From Limnoperna fortunei (taxonomy: Eukaryota; Mollusca; Bivalvia; Mytilida; Modiolidae), in contig OX104115.1 in NCBI GenBank assembly GCA_944474755.1, positions 52,270,648 through 52,334,647 on the forward strand: 64,000 bases of DNA, written 5' to 3'. Numbering within the stretch: position 1 is the stretch's first letter; every line of letters starts with the position of its first letter. The notes under the pieces were generated by a model. The model saw only the letters and a list, made by a program, of their open reading frames with translations. It searched no databases and was not told the DNA's origin. Positions 1-15,310 of this stretch are shown piece by piece. The position numbers were made by a program, and so were the translations under genes.

Positions 1-3000
1 AAGTCCATTTGTGTTGGATGTATATTGCCAAGCTTGCTATTTACATCTGCAACTAAGAAATTGAAAAATTAAGGAATAATGCATCTCTTGATCACCAAGC
101 TAATTTTTCATGATAACGCGCATGTGAGGTCTTTGTATGTTTTCATGCATTTCTTGAAAACCGCTGAAAGGAATTCGACAAAATTTTTGAATTTGTTTCG
201 ACTAACATAAATCTAAGACCAGGAATTATTTTATTTAATTTGTTGAACAAAAACATCTTCTTTAGGTGTAGTACCACCAAATACCAGGAACCAGTCCAGA
301 GGTTGTACGTAAAAGTAGTACTAGTCAACAGACAGGTTCACTCTTGCATCATATAGAATTTGAACCGCACATGATACCAGAATAAATTTGGTATTTTTGG
401 AAAGCTGAATATTCTAGGAAACTTGAGGATAAAGTTTTATTGGTTTTAAATGAACAGAAAAATGTTGAGAGTCAATTAGGGACAAGCACTATTTTTGGAC
501 TGAAATAGAAAGTGAAAGTAGATTTTTAGACCACGTGGACTTCAGGTTGAGCGTTTTTTCTTAATATTAAATGCCATGAAACATATTGTGAAATTTTGAT
601 AGAATGTTCAGCCAGTGCATTTTTATAGGGGACAGAAGTGTCACTTAATTTGAAACAAAGGTAAATTTTCTAGGATAAGTCAAAATTATCAAATTTTAAT
701 ATAGCCGAAGAGTAAAAAATCTATGGTGGTCCTACGCTTGAAGAGGCCATATACAGGTATATCAACTTCTATTTCTTTTAATCAAAATGGTATTGAAAGA
801 AGGTAAATCACCAAGACTATCATTTTAATTGCTTATCAGAGCCAAAACTTATAAGGGGGGGGGGTCAAATTTCAGCCTAAATATGGTATTATGTAATATT
901 GAATGAAATTATGGGGTCTGCAGTGGTCCGCGCTTAGTAGAATGTGCTTTAATTTAAATAAACTCCTGTCTTAGGTTTTGGATGTAATGAAAGGGTCAAA
1001 ATGTATAAAACTAGATCTGGTAGACATTCTAGTATGCAGAAAAATAGTGTATTTAAGATGAATTTGTCAATTTTACACCTGCGGCTTAAGTCGGTTATAT
1101 TGCTGGCATGGGTTAATACTAAAATTATTTATTTTCTAATCTGATGCTTGCTAGGGGTAAATTTGTTAGTAAACTAGTAACCATGTGCAATAATTGTACT
1201 TGTTAAGATAATTTGGCTTTGAGATGATGGTACTTCTGTCAAAAATTCCTTAAACATGAGCAGTAATGGGAAATTGGCCAATTTTTGCAATTTCATACCA
1301 AAGCAAGATATAATTTTGTTTCTTTGTATGCCAATTTGAACTTTAGTGGGTTTTTTTAGTAAGGAATGTTCATTTAACTATTAAGCTTAATGGAATAGTG
1401 AACGCATTTAATGAAATTCCTAAAATTTTAGTCTCAGTTTAGAAACTATTAATGTACACCTCCAAAATATAGTACAACTGAATATCAATAATTTAAATTT
1501 GAACTCAAAAACTTTCTCAGGATGTACAAGGTGCATAATTAGGATAGTTTCATACTATTTTTCTTAATTGAAATGTATTTCAAGAGATAAAAGTCTTATC
1601 CTAACAGTTTGAAGGTACTCAGTATCTCACTTTGTAAAAGGGGGGGGATGTGAAATTAACTAAAAAAGATGCAAAATTTATGATAAAATTATGTAATTAG
1701 TGCCTTTCTATGTGTGAAATAAGTCCATTTGTGTTGGATGTATATTGCCAAGCTTGTTATTTACATCTGCAACTAAGAAATTGAAAAATTAAGGAATAAT
1801 GCATCTCTTGATCACCAAGCTAATTTTTCATGATAACGCGCATGTGAGGTCTTTGTATGTTTTCATGCATTTCTTGAAAACCGCTGAAAGGAATTCGACA
1901 AAATTTTTGAATTTGTTTCGACTAACATAAATCTAAGACCAGGAATTATTTTATTTAATTTGTTGAACAAAAACATCTTCTTTAGGTGTAGTACCACCAA
2001 ATACCAGGAACCAGTCCAGAGGTTGTACGTAAAAGTAGTACTAGTCAACAGACAGGTTCACTCTTGCATCATATAGAATTTGAACCGCACATGATACCAG
2101 AATAAATTTGGTATTTTTGGAAAGCTGAATATTCTAGGAAACTTGAGGATAAAGTTTTATTGGTTTTAAATATACAGAAAAATGTTGAGAGTCAATTAGG
2201 GACAAGCACTATTTTTGGACTGAAATAGAAAGTGAAAGTAGATTTTTAGAGCACGTGGACTTCAGGTTGAGCGTTTTTTCTTAATATTAAATGCCATGAA
2301 ACATATTGTGAAATTTTGATAGAATGTTCAGCCAGTGCATTTTTATAGGGGACAGAAGTGTCACTTAATTTGAAACAAAGGTAAATTTTCTAGGATAAGT
2401 CAAAATTATCAAATTTTAATATAGCCGAAGAGTAAAAAATCTATGGTGGTCCTACGCCTGAAGAGGCCATATACAGGTATATCAACTTCTATTTCTTTTA
2501 ATCAAAATGGTATTGAAAGAAGGTAAATCACCAAGACTATCATTTTAATTGCTTATCAGAGCCAAAACTTATAGGGGGGGTCAAATTTCAGCCTAAATAT
2601 GGTATTATGTAATACTGAATGAAATTATGGGGTCTGCAGTGGTCCGCGCTTAGTAGAATGTGCTTTAATTTAAATAAACTCCTGTCTTAGGTTTTGGATG
2701 TAATGAAAGGGTCAAAATGTATAAAACTAGATCTGGTAGACATTCTAGTATGCAGAAAAATAGTGTATTTAAGATGAATTTGTCAATTTTACACCTGCGG
2801 CTTAAGTCGGTTATATTGCTGGCATGGGTTAATACTAAAATTATTTATTTTCTAATCTGATGCTTGCTAGGGGTAAATTTGTTAGTAAACTAGTAACCAT
2901 GTGCAATAATTGTACTTGTTAAGATAATTTGGCTTTGAGATGATGGTACTTCTGTCAAAAATTCCTTAAACATGAGCAGTAATGGGAAATTGGCCAATTT

Positions 3001-6000
3001 TTGCAATTTCATACCAAAGCAAGATATAATTTTGTTTCTTTGTATGCCAATTTGAACTTTAGTGGTTTTTTTTAGTAAGGAATGTTCATTTAACTATTAA
3101 GCTTAATGGAATAGTGAACGCATTTAATGAAATTCCTAAAATTTTAGTCTCAGTTTAGAAACTATTAATGTACACCTCCAAAATATAGTACAACTGAATA
3201 TCAATAATTTAAATTTGAACTCAAAAACTTTCTCAGGATGTACAAGGTGCATAATTAGGATAGTTTCATACTATTTTTCTTAATTGAAATGTATTTCAAG
3301 AGATAAAAGTCTTATCCTAACAGTTTGAAGGTACTCAGTATCTCACTTTGTAAAAGGGGGGGATGTGAAATTAACTAAAAAAGATGCAAAATTTATGATA
3401 AAATTATGTAATTAGTGCCTTTCTATGTGTGAAATAAGTCCATTTGTGTTGGATGTATATTGCCAAGCTTGCTATTTACATCTGCAACTAAGAAATTGAA
3501 AAATTAAGGAATAATGCATCTCTTGATCACCAAGCTAATTTTTCATGATAACGCGCATGTGAGGTCTTTGTATGTTTTCATGCATTTCTTAAAAACCGCT
3601 GAAAGGAATTCGACAAAATTTTAGAATTTGTTTCGACTAACATAAATCTAAGACCAGGAATTATTTTATTTAATTTGTTGAACAAAAACATCTTCTTTAG
3701 GTGTAGTACCACCAAATACCAGGAACCAGTCCAGAGGTTGTACGTAAAAGTAGTACTAGTCAACAGACAGGTTCACTCTTGCATCATATAGAATTTGAAC
3801 CGCACATGATACCAGAATAAATTTGGTATTTTTGGAAAGCTGAATATTCTAGGAAACTTGAGGATAAAGTTTTATTGGTTTTAAATGAACAGAAAAATGT
3901 TGAGAGTCAATTAGGGACAAGCACTATTTTTGGACTGAAATAGAAAGTGAAAGTAGATTTTTAGACCACGTGGACTTCAGGTTCAGCGTTTTTTCTTAAT
4001 AAATGCCATGAAACATATTGTGAAATTTTGATAGAATGTTCAGCCAGTGCATTTTTATAGGGGACAGAAGTGTCACTTAATTTGAAACAAAGGTAAATTT
4101 TCTAGGATAAGTCAAAATTATCAAATTTTAATATAGCCGAAGAGTAAAAAATCTATGGTGGTCCTAAACCTGAAGAGGCCATATACAGGTATATCAACTT
4201 CTATTTCTTTTGATCAAAATGGTATTGAAAGAAGGTAAATCACCAAGACTATCATTTTAATTGCTTATCAGAGCCAAAACCTATAGGGGGGGGGGTCAAA
4301 TTTCAGCCTAAATATGGTATTATGTAATATTGAATGAAATTATGGGGTCTGCAGTGGTCCGCGCTTAGTAGAATGTGCTTTAATTTAAATAAACTCCTGT
4401 CTTAGGTTTTGGATGTAATGAAAGGGTCAAAATGTATAAAACTAGATCTGGTAGACATTCTAGTATGCAGAAAAATAGTGTATTTAAGATGAATTTGTCA
4501 ATTTTACACCTGCGGCTTAAGTCGGTTACATTGCTGGCATGGGTTAATACTAAAATTATTTATTTTCTAATCTGATGCTTGCTAGGGGTAAATTTGTTAG
4601 TAAACTAGTAACAATATGCAATAATTGTACTTGTTAAGATAATTTGGCTTTGAGATGATGGTACTTCTGTCAAAAATACCTTAAACATGAGCAGTAATGG
4701 GAAATTGGCCAATTTTTGCAATTTCATACCAAAGCAAGATATAATTTTGTTTCTTTGTATGCCAATTTGAACTTTAGTGGGTTTTTTTAGTAAGGAATGT
4801 TCATTTAACTATTAAGCTTAATGGAACAGTGAACGCATTTAATGAAATTCCTAAAATTTTAGTCTCAGTTTAGAAACTATTAATGTACACCTCCAAAATA
4901 TAGTACAACTGAATATCAATAAATTTAAATTTGAACTCAAAAACTTTCTCAGGATGTACAAGGTGCATAATTAGGATAGTTTCATACTATTTTTCTTAAT
5001 TGAAATGTATTTCAAGAGATAAAAGTCTTATCCTAACAGTTTGAAGGTACTCAGTATCTCACTTTGTAAAAGGGGGGGATGTGAAATTAACTAAAAAAGA
5101 TGCAAAAGTTATGATAAAATTATGTAATTAGTGCCTTTCTATGTGTGAAATAAGTCCATTTGTGTTGGATGTATATTGCCAAGCTTGCTATTTACATCTG
5201 CAACTAAGAAATTGAAAAATTAAGGAATAATGCATCTCTTGATCACCAAGCTAATTTTTCATGATAACGCGCATGTGAGGTCTTTGTATGTTTTCATGCA
5301 TTTCTTAAAAACCGCTGAAAGGAATTCGACAAAATTTTAGAATTTGTTTCGACTAACATAAATCTAAGACCAGGAATTATTTTATTTAATTTGTTGAACA
5401 AAAACATCTTCTTTAGGTGTAGTACCACCAAATACCAGGAACCAGTCCAGAGGTTGTACGTAAAAGTAGTACTAGTCAACAGACAGGTTCACTCTTGCAT
5501 CATATAGAATTTCAACCGCACATGATACCAGAATAAATTTGGTATTTTTGGAAAGCTGAATATTCTAGGAAACTTGAGGATAAAGTTTTATTGGTTTTAA
5601 ATGAACATAAAAATGTTGAGAGTCAATTAGGGACAAGCACTATTTTTGGACTGAAATAGAAAGTGAAAGTAGATTTTTAGACCACGTGGACTTCAGGTTC
5701 AGCGTTTTTTCTTAATAAATGCCATGAAACATATTGTGAAATTTTGATAGAATGTTCAGCCAGTGCATTTTTATAGGGGACAGAAGTGTCACTTAATTTG
5801 AAACAAAGGTAAATTTTCTAGGATAAGTCAAAATTATCAAATTTTAATATAGCCGAAGAGTAAAAAATCTATGGTGGTCCTAAACCTGAAGAGGCCATAT
5901 ACAGGTATATCAACTTCTATTTCTTTTGATCAAAATGGTATTGAAAGAAGGTAAATCACCAAGACTATCATTTTAATTGCTTATCAGAGCCAAAACCTAT

Positions 6001-9000
6001 AGGGGGGGTCAAATTTCAGCCTAAATATGGTATTATGTAATATTGAATGAAATTATGGGGTCTGCAGTGGTCCGCGCTTAGTAGAATGTGCTTTAATTTA
6101 AATAAACTCCTGTCTTAGGTTTTGGATGTAATGAAAGGGTCAAAATGTATAAAACTAGATCTGGTAGACATTCTAGTATGCAGAAAAATAGTGTATTTAA
6201 GATGAATTTGTCAATTTTACACCTGCGGCTTAAGTCGGTTATATTGCTGGCATGGGTTAATACTAAAATTATTTATTTTCTAATCTGATGCTTGCTAGGG
6301 GTAAATTTGTTAGTAAACTAGTAACCATGTGCAATAATTGTACTTGTTAAGATAATTTGGCTTTGAGATGATGGTACTTCTGTCAAAAATTCCTTAAACA
6401 TGAGCAGTAATGGGAAATTGGCCAATTTTTGCAATTTCATACCAAAGCAAGATATAATTTTGTTTCTTTGTATGCCAATTTGAACTTTAGTGGGTTTTTT
6501 TAGTAAGGAATGTTCATTTAACTATTAAGCTTAATGGAATAGTGAACGCATTTAATGAAATTCCTAAAATTTTAGTCTCAGTTTAGAAACTATTAATGTA
6601 CACCTCCAAAATATAGTACAACTGAATATCAATAATTTAAATTTGAACTCAAAAACTTTCTCAGGATGTACAAGGTGCATAATTAGGATAGTTTCATACT
6701 ATTTTTCTTAATTGAAATGTATTTCAAGAGATAAAAGTCTTATCCTAACAGTTTGAAGGTACTCAGTATCTCACTTTGTAAAAGGGGGGGATGTGAAATT
6801 AACTAAAAAAGATGCAAAATTTATGATAAAATTATGTAATTAGTGCCTTTCTATGTGTGAAATAAGTCCATTTGTGTTGGATGTATATTGCCAAGCTTGC
6901 TATTTACATCTGCAACTAAGAAATTGAAAAATTAAGGAATAATGCATCTCTTGATCACCAAGCTAATTTTTCATGATAACGCGCATGTGAGGTCTTTGTA
7001 TGTTTTCATGCATTTCTTAAAAACCGCTGAAAGGAATTCGACAAAATTTTAGAATTTGTTTCGACTAACATAAATCTAAGACCAGGAATTATTTTATTTA
7101 ATTTGTTGAACAAAAACATCTTCTTTAGTTGTAGTACCACCAAATACCAGGAACCAGTCCAGAGGTTGTACGTAAAAGTAGTACTAGTCAACAGACAGGT
7201 TCACTCTTGCATCATATAGAATTTCAACCGCACATGATACCAGAATAAATTTGGTATTTTTGGAAAGCTGAATATTCTAGGAAACTTGAGGATAAAGTTT
7301 TATTGGTTTTAAATGAACAGAAAAATGTTGAGAGTCAATTAGGGACAAGCACTATTTTTGGACTGAAATAGAAAGTGAAAGTAGATTTTTAGACCACGTG
7401 GACTTCAGGTTCAGCGTTTTTTCTTAATAAATGCCATGAAACATATTGTGAAATTTTGATAGAATGTTCAGCCAGTGCATTTTTATAGGGGACAGAAGTG
7501 TCACTTAATTTGAAACAAAGGTAAATTTTCTAGGATAAGTCAAAATTATCAAATTTTAATATAGCCGAAGAGTAAAAAATCTATGGTGGTCCTAAACCTG
7601 AAGAGGCCATATACAGGTATATCAACTTCTATTTCTTTTGATCAAAATGGTATTGAAAGAAGGTAAATCACCAAGACTATCATTTTAATTGCTTATCAGA
7701 GCCAAAACCTATAGGGGGGGGGGGTCAAATTTCAGCCTAAATATGGTATTATGTAATATTGAATGAAATTATGGGGTCTGCAGTGGTCCGCGCTTAGTAG
7801 AATGTGCTTTAATTTAAATAAACTCCTGTCTTAGGTTTTGGATGTAATGAAAGGGTCAAAATGTATAAAACTAGATCTGGTAGACATTCTAGTATGCAGA
7901 AAAATAGTGTATTTAAGATGAATTTGTCAATTTTACACCTGCGGCTTAAGTCGGTTATATTGCTGGCATGGGTTAATACTAAAATTATTTATTTTCTAAT
8001 CTGATGCTTGCTAGGGGTAAATTTGTTAGTAAACTAGTAACCATGTGCAATAATTGTACTTGTTAAGATAATTTGGCTTTGAGATGATGGTACTTCTGTC
8101 AAAAATTCCTTAAACATGAGCAGTAATGGGAAATTGGCCAATTTTTGCAATTTCATACCAAAGCAAGATATAATTTTGTTTCTTTGTATGCCAATTTGAA
8201 CTTTAGTGGGTTTTTTTAGTAAGGAATGTTCATTTAACTATTAAGCTTAATGGAATAGTGAACGCATTTAATGAAATTCCTAAAATTTTAGTCTCAGTTT
8301 AGAAACTATTAATGTACACCTCCAAAATATAGTACAACTGAATATCAATAATTTAAATTTGAACTCAAAAACTTTCTCAGGATGTACAAGGTGCATAATT
8401 AGGATAGTTTCATACTATTTTTCTTAATTGAAATGTATTTCAAGAGATAAAAGTCTTATCCTAACAGTTTGAAGGTACTCAGTATCTCACTTTGTAAAAG
8501 GGGGGGATGTGAAATTAACTAAAAAAGATGCAAAATTTATGATAAAATTATGTAATTAGTGCCTTTCTATGTGTGAAATAAGTCCATTTGTGTTGGATGT
8601 ATATTGCCAAGCTTGCTATTTACATCTGCAACTAAGAAATTGAAAAATTAAGGAATAATGCATCTCTTGATCACCAAGCTAATTTTTCATGATAACGCGC
8701 ATGTGAGGTCTTTGTATGTTTTCATGCATTTCTTAAAAACCGCTGAAAGGAATTCGACAAAATTTTAGAATTTGTTTCGACTAACATAAATCTAAGACCA
8801 GGAATTATTTTATTTAATTTGTTGAACAAAAACATCTTCTTTAGTTGTAGTACCACCAAATACCAGGAACCAGTCCAGAGGTTGTACGTAAAAGTAGTAC
8901 TAGTCAACAGACAGGTTCACTCTTGCATCATATAGAATTTCAACCGCACATGATACCAGAATAAATTTGGTATTTTTGGAAAGCTGAATATTCTAGGAAA

Positions 9001-11530
9001 CTTGAGGATAAAGTTTTATTGGTTTTAAATGAACAGAAAAATGTTGAGAGTCAATTAGGGACAAGCACTATTTTTGGACTGAAATAGAAAGTGAAAGTAG
9101 ATTTTTAGACCACGTGGACTTCAGGTTGAGCGTTATTTCTTAATAAATGCCATGAAACATATTGTGAAATTTTGATAGAATGTTCAGCCAGTGCATTTTT
9201 ATAGGGGACAGAAGTGTCACTTAATTTGAAACAAAGGTAAATTTTCTAGGATAAGTCAAAATTATCAAATTTTAATATAGCCGAAGAGTAAAAAATCTAT
9301 GGTGGTCCTAAACCTGAAGAGGCCATATACAGGTATATCAACTTCTATTTCTTTTGATCAAAATGGTATTGAAAGAAGGTAAATCACCAAGACTATCATT
9401 TTAATTGCTTATCAGAGCCAAAACCTATAGGGGGGGGTCAAATTTCAGCCTAAATATGGTATTATGTAATATTGAATGAAATTATGGGGTCTGCAGTGGT
9501 CCGCGCTTAGTAGAATGTGCTTTAATTTAAATAAACTCCTGTCTTAGGTTTTGGATGTAATGAAAGGGTCAAAATGTATAAAACTAGATCTGGTAGACAT
9601 TCTAGTATGCAGAAAAATAGTGTATTTAAGATGAATTTGTCAATTTTACACCTGCGGCTTAAGTCGGTTATATTGCTGGCATGGGTTAATACTAAAATTA
9701 TTTATTTTCTAATCTGATGCTTGCTAGGGGTAAATTTGTTAGTAAACTAGTAACAATATGCAATAATTGTACTTGTTAAGATAATTTGGCTTTGAGATGA
9801 TGGTACTTCTGTCAAAAATACCTTAAACATGAGCAGTAATGGGAAATTGGCCAATTTTTGCAATTTCATACCAAAGCAAGATATAATTTTGTTTCTTTGT
9901 ATGCCAATTTGAACTTTAGTGGGTTTTTTTAGTAAGGAATGTTCATTTAACTATTAAGCTTAATGGAACAGTGAACGCATTTAATGAAATTCCTAAAATT
10001 TTAGTCTCAGTTTAGAAACTATTAATGTACACCTCCAAAATATAGTACAACTGAATATCAATAAATTTAAATTTGAACTCAAAAACTTTCTCAGGATGTA
10101 CAAGGTGCATAATTAGGATAGTTTCATACTATTTTTCTTAATTGAAATGTATTTCAAGAGATAAAAGTCTTATCCTAACAGTTTGAAGGTACTCAGTATC
10201 TCACTTTGTAAAAGGGGGGGATGTGAAATTAACTAAAAAAGATGCAAAAGTTATGATAAAATTATGTAATTAGTGCCTTTCTATGTGTGAAATAAGTCCA
10301 TTTGTGTTGGATGTATATTGCCAAGCTTGCTATTTACATCTGCAACTAAGAAATTGAAAAATTAAGGAATAATGCATCTCTTGATCACCAAGCTAATTTT
10401 TCATGATAACGCGCATGTGAGGTCTTTGTATGTTTTCATGCATTTCTTAAAAACCGCTGAAAGGAATTCGACAAAATTTTAGAATTTGTTTCGACTAACA
10501 TAAATCTAAGACCAGGAATTATTTTATTTAATTTGTTGAACAAAAACATCTTCTTTAGGTGTAGTACCACCAAATACCAGGAACCAGTCCAGAGGTTGTA
10601 CGTAAAAGTAGTACTAGTCAACAGACAGGTTCACTCTTGCATCATATAGAATTTGAACCGCACATGATACCAGAATAAATTTGGTATTTTTGGAAAGCTG
10701 AATATTCTAGGAAACTTGAGGATAAAGTTTTATTGGTTTAAAATGAACAGAAAAATGTTGAGAGTCAATTAGGGACAAGCACTATTTTTGGACTGAAATA
10801 GAAAGTGAAAGTAGATTTTTAGACCACGTGGACTTCAGGTTGAGCGTTTTTTCTTAATAAATGCCATGAAACATATTGTGAAATTTTGATAGAATGTTCA
10901 GCCAGTGCATTTTTATAGGGGACAGAAGTGTCACTTAATTTGAAACAAAGGTAAATTTTCTAGGATAAGTCAAAATTATCAAATTTTAATATAGCCGAAG
11001 AGTAAAAAATCTATGGTGGTCCTAAACCTGAAGAGGCCATATACAGGTATATCAACTTCTATTTCTTTTGATCAAAATGGTATTGAAAGAAGGTAAATCA
11101 CCAAGACTATCATTTTAATTGCTTATCAGAGCCAAAACCTATAGGGGGGGGTCAAATTTCAGCCTAAATATGGTATTATGTAATATTGAATGAAATTATG
11201 GGGTCTGCAGTGGTCCGCGCTTAGTAGAATGTGCTTTAATTTAAATAAACTCCTGTCTTAGGTTTTGGATGTAATGAAAGGGTCAAAATGTATAAAACTA
11301 GATCTGGTAGACATTCTAGTATGCAGAAAAATAGTGTATTTAAGATGAATTTGTCAATTTTACACCTGCGGCTTAAGTCGGTTATATTGCTGGCATGGGT
11401 TAATACTAAAATTATTTATTTTCTAATCTGATGCTTGCTAGGGGTAAATTTGTTAGTAAACTAGTAACCATGTGCAATAATTGTACTTGTTAAGATAATT
11501 TGGCTTTGAGATGATGGTACTTCTGTCAAA

Positions 11531-11767
11531 AATTCCTTAAACATGAGCAGTAATGGGAAATTGGCCAATTTTTGCAATTTCATACCAAAGCAAGATATAA
11601 TTTTGTTTCTTTGTATGCCAATTTGAACTTTAGTGGGTTTTTTTAGTAAAATTCCTTAAACATGAGCAGTAATGGGAAATTGGCCAATTTTTGCAATTTC
11701 AAACCAAAGCAAGATATAATTTTGTTTCTTTGTATGCCAATTTGAACTTTAGTGGGTTTTTTTAGTA
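11531..11767. repeat. ~119 bp internal tandem duplication in satellite unit 7
   Basis: The segment starting AATTCCTTAAACATGAGC and ending in the TTTTTTTAGTA run occurs twice in succession. The first copy reads TTTCATACC and the second TTTCAAACC. The two sequence types also exist separately in other monomers, so the junction looks like an unequal exchange between two monomer subtypes. Confidence 0.9.
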
Positions 11768-14700
11768 AGGAATGTTCATTTAACTATTAAGCTTAATGGA
11801 ATAGTGAACGCATTTAATGAAATTCCTAAAATTTTAGTCTCAGTTTAGAAACTATTAATGTACACCTCCAAAATATAGTACAACTGAATATCAATAATTT
11901 AAATTTGAACTCAAAAACTTTCTCAGGATGTACAAGGTGCATAATTAGGATAGTTTCATACTATTTTTCTTAATTGAAATGTATTTCAAGAAATAAAAGT
12001 CTTATCCTAACAGTTTGAAGGTACTCAGTATCTCACTTTGTAAAAGGGGGGGGTGTGAAATTAACTAAAAAAGATGCAAAATTTATGATAAAATTATGTA
12101 ATTAGTGCCTTTCTATGTGTGAAATAAGTCCATTTGTGTTGGATGTATATTGCCAAGCTTGCTATTTACATCTGCAACTAAGAAATTGAAAAATTAAGGA
12201 ATAATGCATCTCTTGATCACCAAGCTAATTTTTCATGATAACGCGCATGTGAGGTCTTTGTATGTTTTCATGCATTTCTTAAAAACCGCTGAAAGGAATT
12301 CGACAAAATTTTTGAATTTGTTTCGACTAACATAAATCTAAGACCAGGAATTATTTTATTTAATTTGTTGAACAAAAACATCTTCTTTAGGTGTAGTACC
12401 ACCAAATACCAGGAACCAGTCCAGAGGTTGTACGTAAAAGTAGTACTAGTCAACAGACAGGTTCACTCTTGCATCATATAGAATTTGAACCGCACATGAT
12501 ACCAGAATAAATTTGGTATTTTTGGAAAGCTGAATATTCTAGGAAACTTGAGGATAAAGTTTTATTGGTTTTAAATGAACAGAAAAATGTTGAGAGTCAA
12601 TTAGGGACAAGCACTATTTTTGGACTGAAATAGAAAGTGAAAGTAGATTTTTAGACCACGTGGACTTCAGGTTCAGCGTTTTTTCTTAATAAATGCCATG
12701 AAACATATTGTGAAATTTTGATAGAATGTTCAGCCAGTGCATTTTTATAGGGGACAGAAGTGTCACTTAATTTGAAACAAAGGTAAATTTTCTAGGATAA
12801 GTCAAAATTATCAAATTTTAATATAGCCGAAGAGTAAAAAATCTATGGTGGTCCTAAACCTGAAGAGGCCATATACAGGTATATCAACTTCTATTTCTTT
12901 TGATCAAAATGGTATTGAAAGAAGGTAAATCACCAAGACTATCATTTTAATTGCTTATCAGAGCCAAAACCTATAGGGGGGGTCAAATTTCAGCCTAAAT
13001 ATGGTATAATGTAATATTGAATGAAATTATGGGGTCTGCAGTGGTCCGCGCTTAGTAGAATGTGCTTTAATTTAAATAAACTCCTGTCTTAGGTTTTGGA
13101 TGTAATGAAAGGGTCAAAATGTATAAAACTAGATCTGGTAGACATTCTAGTATGCAGAAAAATAGTGTATTTAAGATGAATTTGTCAATTTTACACCTGC
13201 GGCTTAAGTCGGTTATATTGCTGGCATGGGTTAATACTAAAATTATTTATTTTCTAATCTGATGCTTGCTAGGGGTAAATTTGTTAGTAAACTAGTAACA
13301 ATATGCAATAATTGTAATTGTTAAGATAATTTGGCTTTGAGATGATGGTACTTCTGTCAAAAATTCCTTAAACATGAGCAGTAATGGGAAATTGGCCAAT
13401 TTTTGCAATTTCAAACCAAAGCAAGATATAATTTTGTTTCTTTGTATGCCAATTTGAACTTTAGTGGGTTTTTTTAGTAAGGAATGTTCATTTAACTATT
13501 AAGCTTAATGGAATAGTGAACGCATTTAATGAAATTCCTAAAATTTTAGTCTCAGTTTAGAAACTATTAATGTACACCTCCAAAATATAGTACAACTGAA
13601 TATCAATAAATTTAAATTTGAACTCAAAAACTTTCTCAGGATGTACAAGGTGCATAATTAGGATAGTTTCATACTATTTTTCTTAATTGAAATGTATTTC
13701 AAGAGATAAAAGTCTTATCCTAACAGTTTGAAGGTACTCAGTATCTCACTTTGTAAAAGGGGGGATGTGAAATTAACTAAAAAAGATGCAAAAGTTATGA
13801 TAAAATTATGTAATTAGTGCCTTTCTATGTGTGAAATAAGTCCATTTGTGTTGGATGTATATTGCCAAGCTTGCTATTTACATCTGCAACTAAGAAATTG
13901 AAAAATTAAGGAATAATGCATCTCTTGATCACCAAGCTAATTTTTCATGATAACGCGCATGTGAGGTCTTTGTATGTTTTCATGCATTTCTTAAAAACCG
14001 CTGAAAGGAATTCGACAAAATTTTAGAATTTGTTTCGACTAACATAAATCTAAGACCAGGAATTATTTTATTTAATTTGTTGAACAAAAACATCTTCTTT
14101 AGGTGTAGTACCACCAAATACCAGGAACCAGTCCAGAGGTTGTACGTAAAAGTAGTACTAGTCAACAGATAGGTTCACTCTTGCATCATATAGAATTTGA
14201 ACCGCACATGATACCAGAATAAATTTGGTATTTTTGGAAAGCTGAATATTCTAGGAAACTTGAGGATAAAGTTTTATTGGTTTTAAATGAACAGAAAAAT
14301 GTTGAGAGTCAATTAGGGACAAGCACTATTTTTGGACTGAAATAGAAAGTGAAAGTAGATTTTTAGACCACGTGGACTTCAGGTTGAGCGTTTTTTCTTA
14401 ATAAATGCCATGAAACATATTGTGAAATTTTGATAGAATGTTCAGCCAGTGCATTTTTATAGGGGACAGAAGTGTCACTTAATTTGAAACAAAGGTAAAT
14501 TTTCTAGGATAAGTCAAAATTATCAAATTTTAATATAGCCGAAGAGTAAAAAATCTATGGTGGTCCTAAACCTGAAGAGGCCATATACAGGTATATCAAC
14601 TTCTATTTCTTTTGATCAAAATGGTATTGAAAGAAGGTAAATCACCAAGACTATCATTTTAATTGCTTATCAGAGCCAAAACCTATAGGGGGGGTCAAAT

Positions 14701-15073
14701 TTCAGCCTAAATATGGTATTATGTAATATTGAATGAAATTATGGGGTCTGCAGTGGTCCGCGCTTAGTAGAATGTGCTTTAATTTAAATAAACTCCTGTC
14801 TTAGGTTTTGGATGTAATGAAAGGGTCAAAATGTATAAAACTAGATCTGGTAGACATTCTAGTATGCAGAAAAATAGTGTATTTAAGATGAATTTGTCAA
14901 TTTTACACCTGCGGCTTAAGTCGGTTATATTGCTGGCATGGGTTAATACTAAAATTATTTATTTTCTAATCTGATGCTTGCTAGGGGTAAATTTGTTAGT
15001 AAACTAGTAACCATGTGCAATAATTGTACTTGTTAAGATAATTTGGCTTTGAGATGATGGTACTTCTGTCAAA

Positions 15074-15310
15074 AATTCCTTAAACATGAGCAGTAATGGG
15101 AAATTGGCCAATTTTTGCAATTTCATACCAAAGCAAGATATAATTTTGTTTCTTTGTATGCCAATTTGAACTTTAGTGGGTTTTTTTAGTAAAATTCCTT
15201 AAACATGAGCAGTAATGGGAAATTGGCCAATTTTTGCAATTTCAAACCAAAGCAAGATATAATTTTGTTTCTTTGTATGCCAATTTGAACTTTAGTGGGT
15301 TTTTTTAGTA
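15074..15310. repeat. ~119 bp internal tandem duplication in satellite unit 9
   Basis: Same duplication, same junction and same CATACC/CAAACC difference as at 11531-11767. It was therefore inherited through the dimer duplication rather than arising twice. Confidence 0.9.

Noticed and set aside
143..328. A 61-residue minus-strand open frame repeated in every 1.7 kb satellite unit
   Set aside because: It recurs because the units are near-identical. The peptide has no domain, signal or codon pattern, it changes in the 1.25 kb units without repair, and it is short for an AT-rich array.
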